Assembly (NCBI GenBank): GCA_005772945.1
Contig: SXIE01000289.1
Span: forward strand, 1 to 8,971
DNA: 8,971 nt
DNA from: Pseudomonadota bacterium
Lineage (GTDB): Bacteria > Myxococcota > UBA9042 > PHBI01
Direction of reading: 5' to 3'
Shown: in pieces, positions 1-6,255 of the stretch
How positions within the stretch are numbered: position 1 is the stretch's first letter
How the letters are laid out: the number at the start of each line of letters is the position of its first letter
Translations under genes and position numbers: made by a program
Notes under the pieces: generated by a model
Database searches by the model: none
Seen by the model: only the letters and a program-made list of their open reading frames with translations
What the model was told of the DNA's origin: nothing

Positions 1-1060
<1,060 letters not shown>

Positions 1061-1076
1061 GACCGCCCCTCGAGTT

Positions 1077-1096
1077 CGGGGCACAAGAGCGCCCCG
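1077..1096 (-). other. Short inverted repeat in the gltB leader/promoter
   Basis: CGGGGC (1077-1082) and GCCCCG (1091-1096) form a perfect 6-bp dyad around an 8-nt spacer. It lies between the candidate -10 box and the gltB ribosome binding site and overlaps the edge of the -10. It could be an operator or a leader hairpin; in such GC-rich DNA a 6-bp dyad can also arise by chance. Confidence 0.3.
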
Positions 1097-1124
1097 TATC
1101 CAGCACCTTAACGCGCCGCGTCAA
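1095..1124 (-). promoter_or_regulatory. Candidate housekeeping-type promoter for gltB
   Basis: Reading the minus strand, TTGACG (1119-1124) is followed after 18 nt by GATACG (1095-1100). The -35 box matches five of six consensus bases; the -10 box is weak (only the central ATA matches). Transcription would start near 1088, giving a leader of about 28 nt before the gltB ATG. Placement is good but the -10 match is poor, so this is tentative. Confidence 0.4.
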
Positions 1125-1285
1125 AACCCGCAATTGGCTATTCATACCTCGGGCGGAGCTCGATGCCTCACCCGAAACTCGGCGACACGATCGGCCCGCC
1201 CGATCTGTCACCGCCGGGCGTCACCGTCGACGACGCGCGCCCAGATCCGCCGCATCGCATCTCATTTTGGTCGACCGGCGACCGC

Positions 1286-1301
1286 TGGCACTCTCGCTGC
1301 A
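1286..1301 (+). promoter_or_regulatory. Candidate sigma-54 (-24/-12) promoter, upstream copy
   Basis: TGGCAC at 1286-1291 is followed by TGCA at 1298-1301. The invariant GG (1287-1288) and GC (1299-1300) are separated by exactly 10 bp, the spacing needed by sigma-54. Compared with the consensus TGGCACR-N4-TTGCW, it mismatches at R and at the first T of TTGC. Transcription would start near 1312, inside the gene-free region, so it would make either a long leader for the lipoprotein gene or a small RNA running into the inverted repeat at 1443-1509. Confidence 0.4.
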
Positions 1302-1442
1302 CTTTGGGGTCGACGTCACGCGCACGGGCTCCTCCGGCCGGCGCGCGCGGCACCCCTGCCGCTTGCACCGGGCCTCCGCAACCGAGTGCGAGCGCGTCGC
1401 GAGCGGTGAGCATCGCCTGCCCGTGACCCGCAGGGGGCCTCT

Positions 1443-1509
1443 GGTCTCGCGACCCCAGCGCCGGCTTCCAAGCCTTCTCCACCGCACGTGGCGCTGGGGT
1501 CGCGAGACC
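1443..1509. repeat. Perfect 20-bp inverted repeat with 27-bp spacer
   Basis: The arms 1443-1462 (starting GGTCTCGCGACC) and 1490-1509 (ending GGTCGCGAGACC) are exact reverse complements over 20 bp, and pairing stops at the bases just outside. The 27-nt spacer contains a small dyad of its own, GGCT-TCCA-AGCC (1463-1474). Each arm also carries a near-palindrome, GGTC-TCGC-GACC. There is no T-run on either side in either direction, so it is not an ordinary intrinsic terminator, and both flanking genes point away from it. Possible roles are a paired operator or enhancer site for the downstream promoter, a cruciform or RNA hairpin, or a small dispersed palindromic element. Confidence 0.85.
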
Positions 1510-1553
1510 CCCACTTGCAAACCGACCCTAGATTCCAGGCGGGTCTCCGGCCG

Positions 1554-1569
1554 TGGCACATCAACTGCA
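1554..1569 (+). promoter_or_regulatory. Candidate sigma-54 (-24/-12) promoter for the Kazal lipoprotein gene
   Basis: TGGCACA at 1554-1560 is followed by TGCA at 1566-1569, with GG (1555-1556) and GC (1567-1568) separated by exactly 10 bp. Only one base differs from TGGCACR-N4-TTGCW (C for the first T of TTGC). The predicted start is near 1580, giving a leader of about 100 nt that includes the three hairpins at 1592-1657. Sigma-54 promoters need an enhancer-binding activator bound upstream; the inverted repeat at 1443-1509 lies about 70-137 bp upstream of the predicted start, a usual distance. Confidence 0.55.
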
Positions 1570-1591
1570 CAAGACATGCGCCGCAACCCGC

Positions 1592-1606
1592 ACGTGCTTC
1601 GCACGT
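1592..1606 (+). other. Leader hairpin 1
   Basis: ACGTGC (1592-1597), loop TTC, GCACGT (1601-1606): a perfect 6-bp stem with a 3-nt loop. It is the first of three consecutive perfect hairpins in the predicted 5' leader of the lipoprotein gene. Confidence 0.6.
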
Positions 1607-1612
1607 TCTCTC

Positions 1613-1627
1613 GGTGGCTGCGCCACC
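1613..1627 (+). other. Leader hairpin 2
   Basis: GGTGGC (1613-1618), loop TGC, GCCACC (1622-1627): a perfect 6-bp stem with a 3-nt loop, 6 nt after hairpin 1. Confidence 0.6.
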
Positions 1628-1632
1628 AACAC

Positions 1633-1657
1633 CGTGCCGTCGCTACGCTCCGGCACG
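1633..1657 (+). other. Leader hairpin 3
   Basis: CGTGCCG (1633-1639), 11-nt loop, CGGCACG (1651-1657): a perfect 7-bp stem, ending 13 nt before the GGAG ribosome binding site (1671-1674) of the lipoprotein gene. It leaves the ribosome binding site exposed. Confidence 0.55.
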
Positions 1658-1680
1658 AGCTAGTACCCCTGGAGACACAC

Positions 1681-2340
1681 ATGCGCCCGACCCTCTCGAT
1701 CATCGTCACCGTCGCCACCGCCGCTGTCGCCATCGCCGGCTGCAAGCCTGGCAGCGAGGACAACGGCAACGGCAACGGCAACGACCACACGCCGCCCGAG
1801 CCCGTCTGTGAGAACCAGACGAACCCGAGCGCGCACTACGTCGGCGAGTCCAAGCACGAGTGCTCGCTCATCAAGTTCGCGTGCGCCGAGGGCCAGAGCT
1901 ACTTCGGCGACGAGTGCGGCTGCGGCTGCATCGAGGAGCCCACCGACTGCCCGGCCGACAATGACCCGGACGTGAAGTGGGTCTCGCACGATCCCGACCA
2001 GTGCGCGCTCGTTCGCTTCTACTGCGATGGCGGCTGGTCGGCCTTCTCGGACGACTGCGGCTGCGGCTGCGTGGCCGACGCGCCCGAGGGTGACTGGTGC
2101 GGCGGCATCATGGGCAAGACCTGCTCGGCCGGCTACTTCTGCGACTTCCCCGAGGCCACGCACTGCGGTTCGGGCGACCAGACCGGGACCTGCGCCGTGA
2201 GCCCCGAGATGTGCACGCTCATCTACATGCCGGTCTGTGGGTGCGACGGCAAGACCTACGGCAGCGAGTGTGCGGCCAACGCGGCCGGCGTCTCGGTCGC
2301 GTCGAAGGGCGCTTGCGACGCTGGTACCACGACGTTCTGA
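1681..2340 (+). CDS. Cysteine-rich lipoprotein with two CGCGC repeats and a C-terminal Kazal-type protease inhibitor domain
   Basis: A 219-residue exported lipoprotein. The ATG at 1681 is preceded by GGAG with a 6-nt gap and opens a signal sequence ending in the lipobox IAGC (Cys21); the next residues, KP, do not suggest inner-membrane retention. A short Asn-Gly linker (residues 28-34) follows. Two 41-residue modules (43-83 and 90-130) share exactly the same cysteine spacing and both end in CGCGC. Residues 140-171 form a further Cys-rich segment. Residues 171-212 are a Kazal domain with the signature YMPVCGCDGKTYGSEC. By Kazal convention the P1 residue is Leu180 (in CTLIY), which suggests chymotrypsin-, elastase- or subtilisin-like targets. 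The protein probably sits on the cell surface or in the periplasm and protects against proteases; the target is unknown. A sigma-54-like promoter and structured leader lie upstream, and an intrinsic terminator lies downstream, so it is likely monocistronic. Confidence 0.9.
   Translation: MRPTLSIIVTVATAAVAIAGCKPGSEDNGNGNGNDHTPPEPVCENQTNPSAHYVGESKHECSLIKFACAEGQSYFGDECGCGCIEEPTDCPADNDPDVKWVSHDPDQCALVRFYCDGGWSAFSDDCGCGCVADAPEGDWCGGIMGKTCSAGYFCDFPEATHCGSGDQTGTCAVSPEMCTLIYMPVCGCDGKTYGSECAANAAGVSVASKGACDAGTTTF
1807..1929 (+). repeat. Six-cysteine protein module, copy 1 (residues 43-83)
   Basis: The pattern C-x17-C-x6-C-x10-C-x-C-x-C ends in CGCGC. The copy includes HEC, FAC and the FGDECGCGC end. 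The spacing is the same as in copy 2 at 1948-2070, with a period of 47 residues. Similar CGCGC-ending modules recur in myxobacterial surface proteins as I recall; the fold is not known to me. Confidence 0.75.
1948..2070 (+). repeat. Six-cysteine protein module, copy 2 (residues 90-130)
   Basis: The cysteine spacing is identical to copy 1, but the other residues have diverged (FYC, FSDDCGCGC), so this is an old protein-level duplication rather than a recent DNA repeat. Confidence 0.75.
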
Positions 2341-2364
2341 TCCGACTGGCTCCGACGTACATCC

Positions 2365-2397
2365 AAGAAGTCCCGACTCCGGTCGGGACTTCTTTTT
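2365..2397 (+). terminator. Strong rho-independent terminator after the Kazal lipoprotein gene
   Basis: AAGAAGTCCCGAC (2365-2377) pairs perfectly over 13 bp with GTCGGGACTTCTT (2382-2394) around a TCCG loop. A T-run (2393-2397, then GTTTGT) follows. It lies 25 bp past the stop codon and separates the lipoprotein gene from the ThDP-enzyme gene. Confidence 0.93.
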
Positions 2398-2414
2398 GTT
2401 TGTACACCAACGAT

Positions 2415-2441
2415 CTGCCGGAGGGCTCCGAGGCGCGGCAG
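2415..2441. promoter_or_regulatory. Nested dyads upstream of the ThDP-enzyme gene (possible operator)
   Basis: CTGCCG (2415-2420) pairs with CGGCAG (2436-2441), and inside it CGGAG (2419-2423) pairs with CTCCG (2426-2430) around GG. The two pairings share bases 2419-2420, so they are alternatives rather than one stem. They lie about 95-120 bp before the next start codon. No clear -35/-10 pair was found in 2398-2533. Confidence 0.3.
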
Positions 2442-2533
2442 AACGGCGTGACATCAAGCGCCTTGCGCTCGGGCCGAGAGCCGTCGATGCTGCGCGCGTC
2501 ATGTCGCCCGGCGGCGACTTTCGGAGCAAGCGC

Positions 2534-4261
2534 ATGGGCCAGATGATCCACGGTGGGCGCCTCGTCGCGAAGACCCTTGCACGTGAAGGCATCGATTGCC
2601 TCTTCACGCTGTGCGGTGGACATATCGCGGCCATTTACGATGGATGCCTCGACGAGGGGATCCGCGTCGTCGACACGCGCCACGAGCAAACGGCGGGACA
2701 CGCGGCGGACGGCTGGGCGCGCCTCACGGGCAAGCCCGGCGTGTGCGCGGTGACGGCCGGTCCGGGGCTGACGGACGCGCTGACGGCGATCGCGACGGCG
2801 CGGCGCTCGGGCGTGCCGATGGTCATTCTCGGGGGTGCCGGGCCACGCGTCTTTCGCGACATGGGCTCGCTGCAGGATATGGATCACGTCGAGGCGGTGC
2901 GCCCGCATGTCAAATGGGCGGCGACCGTGACCGAGACGCGGCGGCTCGGCGAGTACGTGACGATCGCCTTGCGCAAGGCGCAGACGGGGGTGCCGGGACC
3001 GGTGTTTCTCGAGATGCCGCTCGATGTGCTGATGGATTTCGTCGACGTCGACAAGGTCACGATTCCGAGCAACTTCCGGACGACCGCGCGGATTGGGCCC
3101 GATCCGGACGAGCTCGCGAAGGCCATCGCGCTCGTGCGCGCGGCCGAGCGGCCGATGGCGGTCATCGGCTCGCAACTGCGTTGGTCGCGCGCGCCCGCCG
3201 AGACGCTGCAGGCGTTCATGGCGGAGACGGGGATCCCAGCGTTCGTCAACGGCATGGCGCGCGGGCTCGTCGACCCCGATGGCGGACGCTTCCTCAATCG
3301 CTCGCGTAAATACGCGCTCAAGAATGCCGATCTCGTCTTGATCTTCGGGACGCCGTTCGACTTCCGCCTGAGCTACGGGCAGTCCGAGAAGATTGCGCCG
3401 GGCGAGCAATCCGGGCGCGCGGGGAGCCTCCTCTTGCAGATGAGCTCGCCGGTCATCGCGAAGGACGCCAAGATCGTTCAGGTCGATTTGGACGGCGACG
3501 AGATCGGGCGCAACCGGCAAAAGGGCGTCGAGGTGGGGATGGTCGCGGACACGGGGCTGGTCCTCGAAGCGCTGGCGGCCGGAGCTCGCGACTTGGCGCC
3601 GAGCCGCTTGGATGGCTGGTGGGCGGGGATCCGCGCGGACGAGGCCAAGGCCTGGGCCAAGATGGATCTCGAGATCGCGCACGCGGGCGATCCGCCGAAT
3701 CCGCTGCGTGTTTGCGCCGAGGTCGACAAGTTCCTGCGGCCCGGTGACGTGGTGGTCGGCGACGGCGGCGACTTCGTGGCGACGGCGGCGTACGTCTTGA
3801 AACCGTATGGCGTTTCGACGTGGATGGATCCGGGACCGCTCGGCACGCTCGGGGTCGGGCCGGGGTACGCGATGGCGGCGAAGCTCGTGCGGCCGGGTGC
3901 ACGCGTCATCATCATGTATGGCGATGGCTCGTTTGGGCTGCATGCGATGGAGCTCGAGGCGATGGCGCGGCAGGGCCTCGCGGTCGTCTGCGTCATCGGC
4001 AACGACGCGGGCTGGACCCAGATCCTGCGCGGTCAGCGCGACTTGTATGGCGCGAAACGCGTCGTGGCGACGCAGCTCGCGCACACGCGCTACGAGAAGG
4101 TCGGTGAGGCGCTCGGGTGCCACGGCGAATGGGTCGAGACGACGGCCGATTTGGCACCTGCCTTGGAGCGTGCGTTTGCCGCGGCTGACGGTGGCCAGCC
4201 GGCGGTCGTGAATGTGAAGATCGGCGAGAGTCCGTTCCGCTCGCAGGCGATCAGCGTATGA
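2534..4261 (+). CDS. Thiamine-diphosphate-dependent enzyme, acetolactate synthase-like (ILVBL/HACL2 type)
   Basis: 575 residues with the three-part ThDP fold. The N-terminal pyrimidine-binding domain (about 4-170) has the catalytic Glu51 in TRHEQTAGHAADGWARLTG and the VTAGPGLT block. A central domain spans about 190-330, and the C-terminal pyrophosphate domain (about 385-560) has the metal motif GDG (463-465) through Asn490. The blocks FTLCGGHI, VIGNDAGWTQI and the tail after VVNVKIG resemble eukaryotic ILVBL/HACL2, a 2-hydroxyacyl-CoA lyase cleaving 2-hydroxy fatty acyl-CoAs, more than biosynthetic IlvB. No ilvN regulatory-subunit gene is adjacent, which also argues against acetolactate synthesis. 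The start chosen is the ATG at 2534 with GGAG 7 nt upstream; the in-frame ATG at 2501 lacks a site. The stop overlaps the following lipoprotein start (ATGA). The substrate is inferred and could be another 2-hydroxyacyl-CoA or 2-oxo acid. Confidence 0.87.
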   Translation: MGQMIHGGRLVAKTLAREGIDCLFTLCGGHIAAIYDGCLDEGIRVVDTRHEQTAGHAADGWARLTGKPGVCAVTAGPGLTDALTAIATARRSGVPMVILGGAGPRVFRDMGSLQDMDHVEAVRPHVKWAATVTETRRLGEYVTIALRKAQTGVPGPVFLEMPLDVLMDFVDVDKVTIPSNFRTTARIGPDPDELAKAIALVRAAERPMAVIGSQLRWSRAPAETLQAFMAETGIPAFVNGMARGLVDPDGGRFLNRSRKYALKNADLVLIFGTPFDFRLSYGQSEKIAPGEQSGRAGSLLLQMSSPVIAKDAKIVQVDLDGDEIGRNRQKGVEVGMVADTGLVLEALAAGARDLAPSRLDGWWAGIRADEAKAWAKMDLEIAHAGDPPNPLRVCAEVDKFLRPGDVVVGDGGDFVATAAYVLKPYGVSTWMDPGPLGTLGVGPGYAMAAKLVRPGARVIIMYGDGSFGLHAMELEAMARQGLAVVCVIGNDAGWTQILRGQRDLYGAKRVVATQLAHTRYEKVGEALGCHGEWVETTADLAPALERAFAAADGGQPAVVNVKIGESPFRSQAISV

Positions 4262-4647
4262 CGCGGCACAGGTTGGCGGGGGCGGTGGTCGGTGGGGCGA
4301 TCGCGATGGCCGGATGCGCTGGCAGCGGCGTCGTGAGCGGCGGCCAGCACTGTCAGTTCGAGCGCAAACCGGGCATGTGCGAGGTCGACACGCTCGTCGA
4401 TCCGCGCGACACCGAGAGTCCGGACGAGGCGACGACGCTGATCGTGAAGTGGTCGTGGATCGGACCGAAAGTCGCCGGCGAAGTGCCACCGAAAGTGACC
4501 GAGTTTCACATGACTGCGAACGACGCGCGCTGGCGTTCGAGCGCGCTCGAGGAGCTCGGCAAGAGCCGCTGCGTGATCGAGGAGGCCATCGCGCCGGCTG
4601 ATTGTGCGGGTGAGCGGCACATCATCTTCATCGAGGCGGATCCCTAG
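4258..4647 (+). CDS. Small lipoprotein of unknown function
   Basis: 129 residues. The ATG overlaps the stop of the ThDP-enzyme gene (ATGA), so translation is probably coupled. The N-terminus MTRHRLAGAVVGGAIAMAGC is a short lipoprotein signal with Cys20 as the acylation site (MAGC lipobox). The mature part has four more cysteines (32, 41, 105, 116), which could form two disulfides, and an aromatic strand-like stretch, IVKWSWIG. I recognise no domain. It is likely envelope-anchored, and why it is coupled to a probably cytoplasmic ThDP enzyme is unclear. It is convergent with the extensin-like gene, with only 35 bp between the two stops. Confidence 0.8.
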   Translation: MTRHRLAGAVVGGAIAMAGCAGSGVVSGGQHCQFERKPGMCEVDTLVDPRDTESPDEATTLIVKWSWIGPKVAGEVPPKVTEFHMTANDARWRSSALEELGKSRCVIEEAIAPADCAGERHIIFIEADP

Positions 4648-4682
4648 GTCTGATGGGCGACGGGGCGCGCGCCGACCCACGG

Positions 4683-5333
4683 TCACAAGACGATGAGGCG
4701 ATAGGGTGCCATGTCGAAGTGGAAGTGATCCTTGTGACCCGGGTAGGCGGGTCCGAGTAGCACTCGGAAGATGTCGGCGCGGGCGGTGAGGGCGTCGGTG
4801 AGTGCGCGCAGGAAAGCCGCATGGATGGCGGCTGCGCTGCTATTCGCCGGGGCGTCGGTGGCGGCCGCGTTCCAGTCGCCGAGGACGGTGACGCGGAAGG
4901 CGCGGCGCAGGGGCTTCGGGAGCGTCGAGGTCTTGGCGGCGGGGCGATCGAGGGCCGGGAAGTCGAAGCCGCTGACGTCGATGGCGTTGGCGAGGCCGTG
5001 CTCGGAGAGCAGATCGGGGTAGCGCGCGATGCGGCGGCAGTTGAAGCTGCCGAGGTGGCGGATCTTGCTCGGCGGGCGGCCATAGAAGCGGGTGGCGAGC
5101 TCGGCGAGGAGCGCCTCGAAGCGGGCGAGGCGGGTCGCGAAGGCGGCGTGGACCGAGAGGGGGCTCGACCAATGGAGGGTCACGCCGCGGTAGTCTTGGC
5201 GCGGGACGTCGGGGCACTGCATCTTGCCCTTCACGGGGACCGTCCGCCCGAAGTCGTCGAGCGGGTACGTGCCGAGGTCGTCGTCGGGAGGCGCGGCGAG
5301 GGCGAGGGCGAGCGCGGTGAGAAAGGGGATCAT
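4683..5333 (-). CDS. Extensin-like family secreted protein (D-Ala-D-Ala carboxypeptidase-type fold)
   Basis: 216 residues with an N-terminal export signal (hydrophobic MIPFLTALALALAAPP). The body matches the extensin-like C-terminal domain, related to the zinc LAS/MepA-VanY peptidases. Key elements are Cys40 and Cys99 (GSFNCRRI), a likely disulfide; LSEHGLANAIDVSGF, providing His112 and Asp119; and the C-terminal GHKDHFHFD, providing His203/His205. The H-x6-D plus HxH arrangement is the expected zinc-binding set, so a periplasmic peptidoglycan peptidase is plausible; activity is inferred. The ATG at 5331-5333 has AGGAG 9 nt upstream. It lies 37 bp after the SDR gene stop on the same strand and is probably co-transcribed with it. 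Confidence 0.85.
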   Translation of the reverse strand: MIPFLTALALALAAPPDDDLGTYPLDDFGRTVPVKGKMQCPDVPRQDYRGVTLHWSSPLSVHAAFATRLARFEALLAELATRFYGRPPSKIRHLGSFNCRRIARYPDLLSEHGLANAIDVSGFDFPALDRPAAKTSTLPKPLRRAFRVTVLGDWNAAATDAPANSSAAAIHAAFLRALTDALTARADIFRVLLGPAYPGHKDHFHFDMAPYRLIVL

Positions 5334-5370
5334 GCGGGCTCGCTCCTGGGGACGGGGATGGGGTGGCGCG

Positions 5371-6162
5371 CTACATCGCGAGGTAACCGCCGTCGACGGG
5401 GATGGCGGCGCCCGTGATGTACGAGGCTTCGTCGGACGCGAGGAAGACCGCGAGGCCGGCGATCTCGTCGGGCTGCGCGGGGCGCCGGAGCGCCGTGTGG
5501 TTCATGAACGGGGCGACGAGCGCGGGATTCCCGGTGATGGCGGCGGCGAGCTTGGTCTCGACGAGTCCAGGAAGGATCGCGTTGACGCGGATCTTCTGGC
5601 CGGCGAGCTCGACCGCGAGGGTTTGGGTGAGCGAGATGAGGGCGGCCTTGGTCATGCCGTAGACGCCCTGGAACGGGGCGGCGCGCTCGCCGAGGATGCT
5701 GGCGGTGTTGATGATGGCGCCGGCGCGCTTGGCGGTCGCGAGGCGTTTCGCGAGGAGGACGCTGAGGCGCCAGGCGGGCTTGAGGTTGACCTCGAAGGTC
5801 TTGTCGAAGGCGACGTCGTCGATCGCCATGAGCGGTCCGAAGAAGGGGTTGGTGCCGGCATTATTGACAAGCACGTCAACAATCCCGAGCTGGGTCTCGG
5901 CCGCTTGCATGAGGGCGACGCAGGCGGCGGGGTCGCCGACGTGGCAGGGCTGGCCGACTGCGCGACCCCAGTGTGCGGCCGCTTCGCCGACCGACGCGCG
6001 CGCGGCCTCGAGCGTGGCCAGGGCCGTCGCGACCCCGTCGGCTTTGCGCGATGCGACCATGACGTCGGCGCCCTCGGCGAGCATGGCGTGCGCGATCGCG
6101 AGCCCGATGCCGCGCGTCCCGCCGGTCACGATCGCCACCTTCCCAGTCAGTCTCGCTGCCAT
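5371..6162 (-). CDS. Short-chain dehydrogenase/reductase (SDR) family oxidoreductase
   Basis: 263 residues, the classical SDR length. The cofactor loop TGGTRGIG is at 13-20; Arg39 after the second strand (ASRK) suggests NADP(H) preference. NNAG is at 100-103; the catalytic set is Ser155 in INTASILG, with Tyr168 and Lys172 in YGMTK. ILPGLVET follows the active site, and VDGG lies near the C-terminus. The overall pattern is close to FabG/DHRS4-like enzymes; the carbonyl or alcohol substrate cannot be told from sequence. The start is the ATG at 6160-6162 with GAGGAG 7 nt upstream; the frame stays open far upstream but without support. It is the first gene of a probable two-gene unit with the extensin-like gene and is divergent from the PCD gene, sharing a 90-bp region. 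Confidence 0.93.
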   Translation of the reverse strand: MAARLTGKVAIVTGGTRGIGLAIAHAMLAEGADVMVASRKADGVATALATLEAARASVGEAAAHWGRAVGQPCHVGDPAACVALMQAAETQLGIVDVLVNNAGTNPFFGPLMAIDDVAFDKTFEVNLKPAWRLSVLLAKRLATAKRAGAIINTASILGERAAPFQGVYGMTKAALISLTQTLAVELAGQKIRVNAILPGLVETKLAAAITGNPALVAPFMNHTALRRPAQPDEIAGLAVFLASDEASYITGAAIPVDGGYLAM

Positions 6163-6199
6163 CGCGGGTCTCCTCGTCTTGCCGTTCGCGGGGGTCTGT

Positions 6200-6213
6200 G
6201 GTCCCCTTGGACC
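6200..6213. promoter_or_regulatory. Small dyad in the SDR/PCD divergent region
   Basis: GGTCC (6200-6204), CCTT, GGACC (6209-6213) is a perfect 5-bp inverted repeat near the middle of the 90-bp gap between two divergent starts. That position fits an operator shared by both genes. No convincing -35/-10 or sigma-54 element was found in this gap, so support is weak. Confidence 0.25.
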
Positions 6214-6241
6214 GTCCGCGCTTGCGGGTTCATGCGCCCCT

Positions 6242-6255
6242 GGAGGCTTCCGTTG
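6242..6255 (+). promoter_or_regulatory. Ribosome binding site deciding a TTG start for the PCD gene
   Basis: GGAGG at 6242-6246 is followed after 6 nt by TTG (6253-6255). This strong site supports the rare start codon over the upstream ATG at 6232. Confidence 0.7.

Larger units (their letters stand above)
1061..1680. other. Gene-free divergent regulatory region between gltB and the Kazal lipoprotein gene
   Basis: No convincing gene is present. Several open frames of 80-100 codons cross it on both strands, but they overlap each other, have arginine/proline-rich shadow-like translations and lack recognisable domains. The region does contain, from left to right: a candidate gltB promoter, a sigma-54-like element at 1286-1301, a long perfect inverted repeat at 1443-1509, a second sigma-54-like element at 1554-1569, and three consecutive hairpins at 1592-1657. 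No tRNA or rRNA pattern was seen. Confidence 0.75.

Noticed and set aside
1163..1482. Small open frames of 87-104 codons on both strands in the gltB-lipoprotein gap
   Set aside because: They overlap each other, lack good ribosome binding sites and have Arg/Pro/Ala-rich shadow composition.
1443..1509. Reading the 20-bp inverted repeat as the ends of an insertion sequence or as a CRISPR unit
   Set aside because: Only 27 bp lie between the arms, with no transposase, no target duplication seen and no repeated spacer pattern.
2501..2533. Alternative upstream ATG (2501) for the ThDP-enzyme gene
   Set aside because: No Shine-Dalgarno sequence before it, and the added residues SPGGDFRSKR do not resemble the family N-terminus; ATG 2534 has GGAG at 7 nt.
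2534..4261. Calling the ThDP enzyme biosynthetic acetolactate synthase IlvB
   Set aside because: No small-subunit gene is adjacent, and the NDAGWTQI and C-terminal blocks point to the ILVBL-like branch; general ThDP motifs alone do not show IlvB.
2219..4489. Very long antisense open frame (minus strand) opposite the ThDP-enzyme gene
   Set aside because: Its translation is arginine/histidine/aspartate-rich with no domain, and it spans three plus-strand genes that have clear motifs; a by-product of GC-biased third positions.
4664..4673. Palindrome GGCGCGCGCC between the convergent stops as a bidirectional terminator
   Set aside because: It is a simple CG alternation with no loop or T-run on either strand.
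6208..6225. TTGGACC...CTTGC before the PCD gene as a sigma-54 promoter
   Set aside because: The GG and GC are 13 bp apart instead of 10, which sigma-54 does not tolerate.
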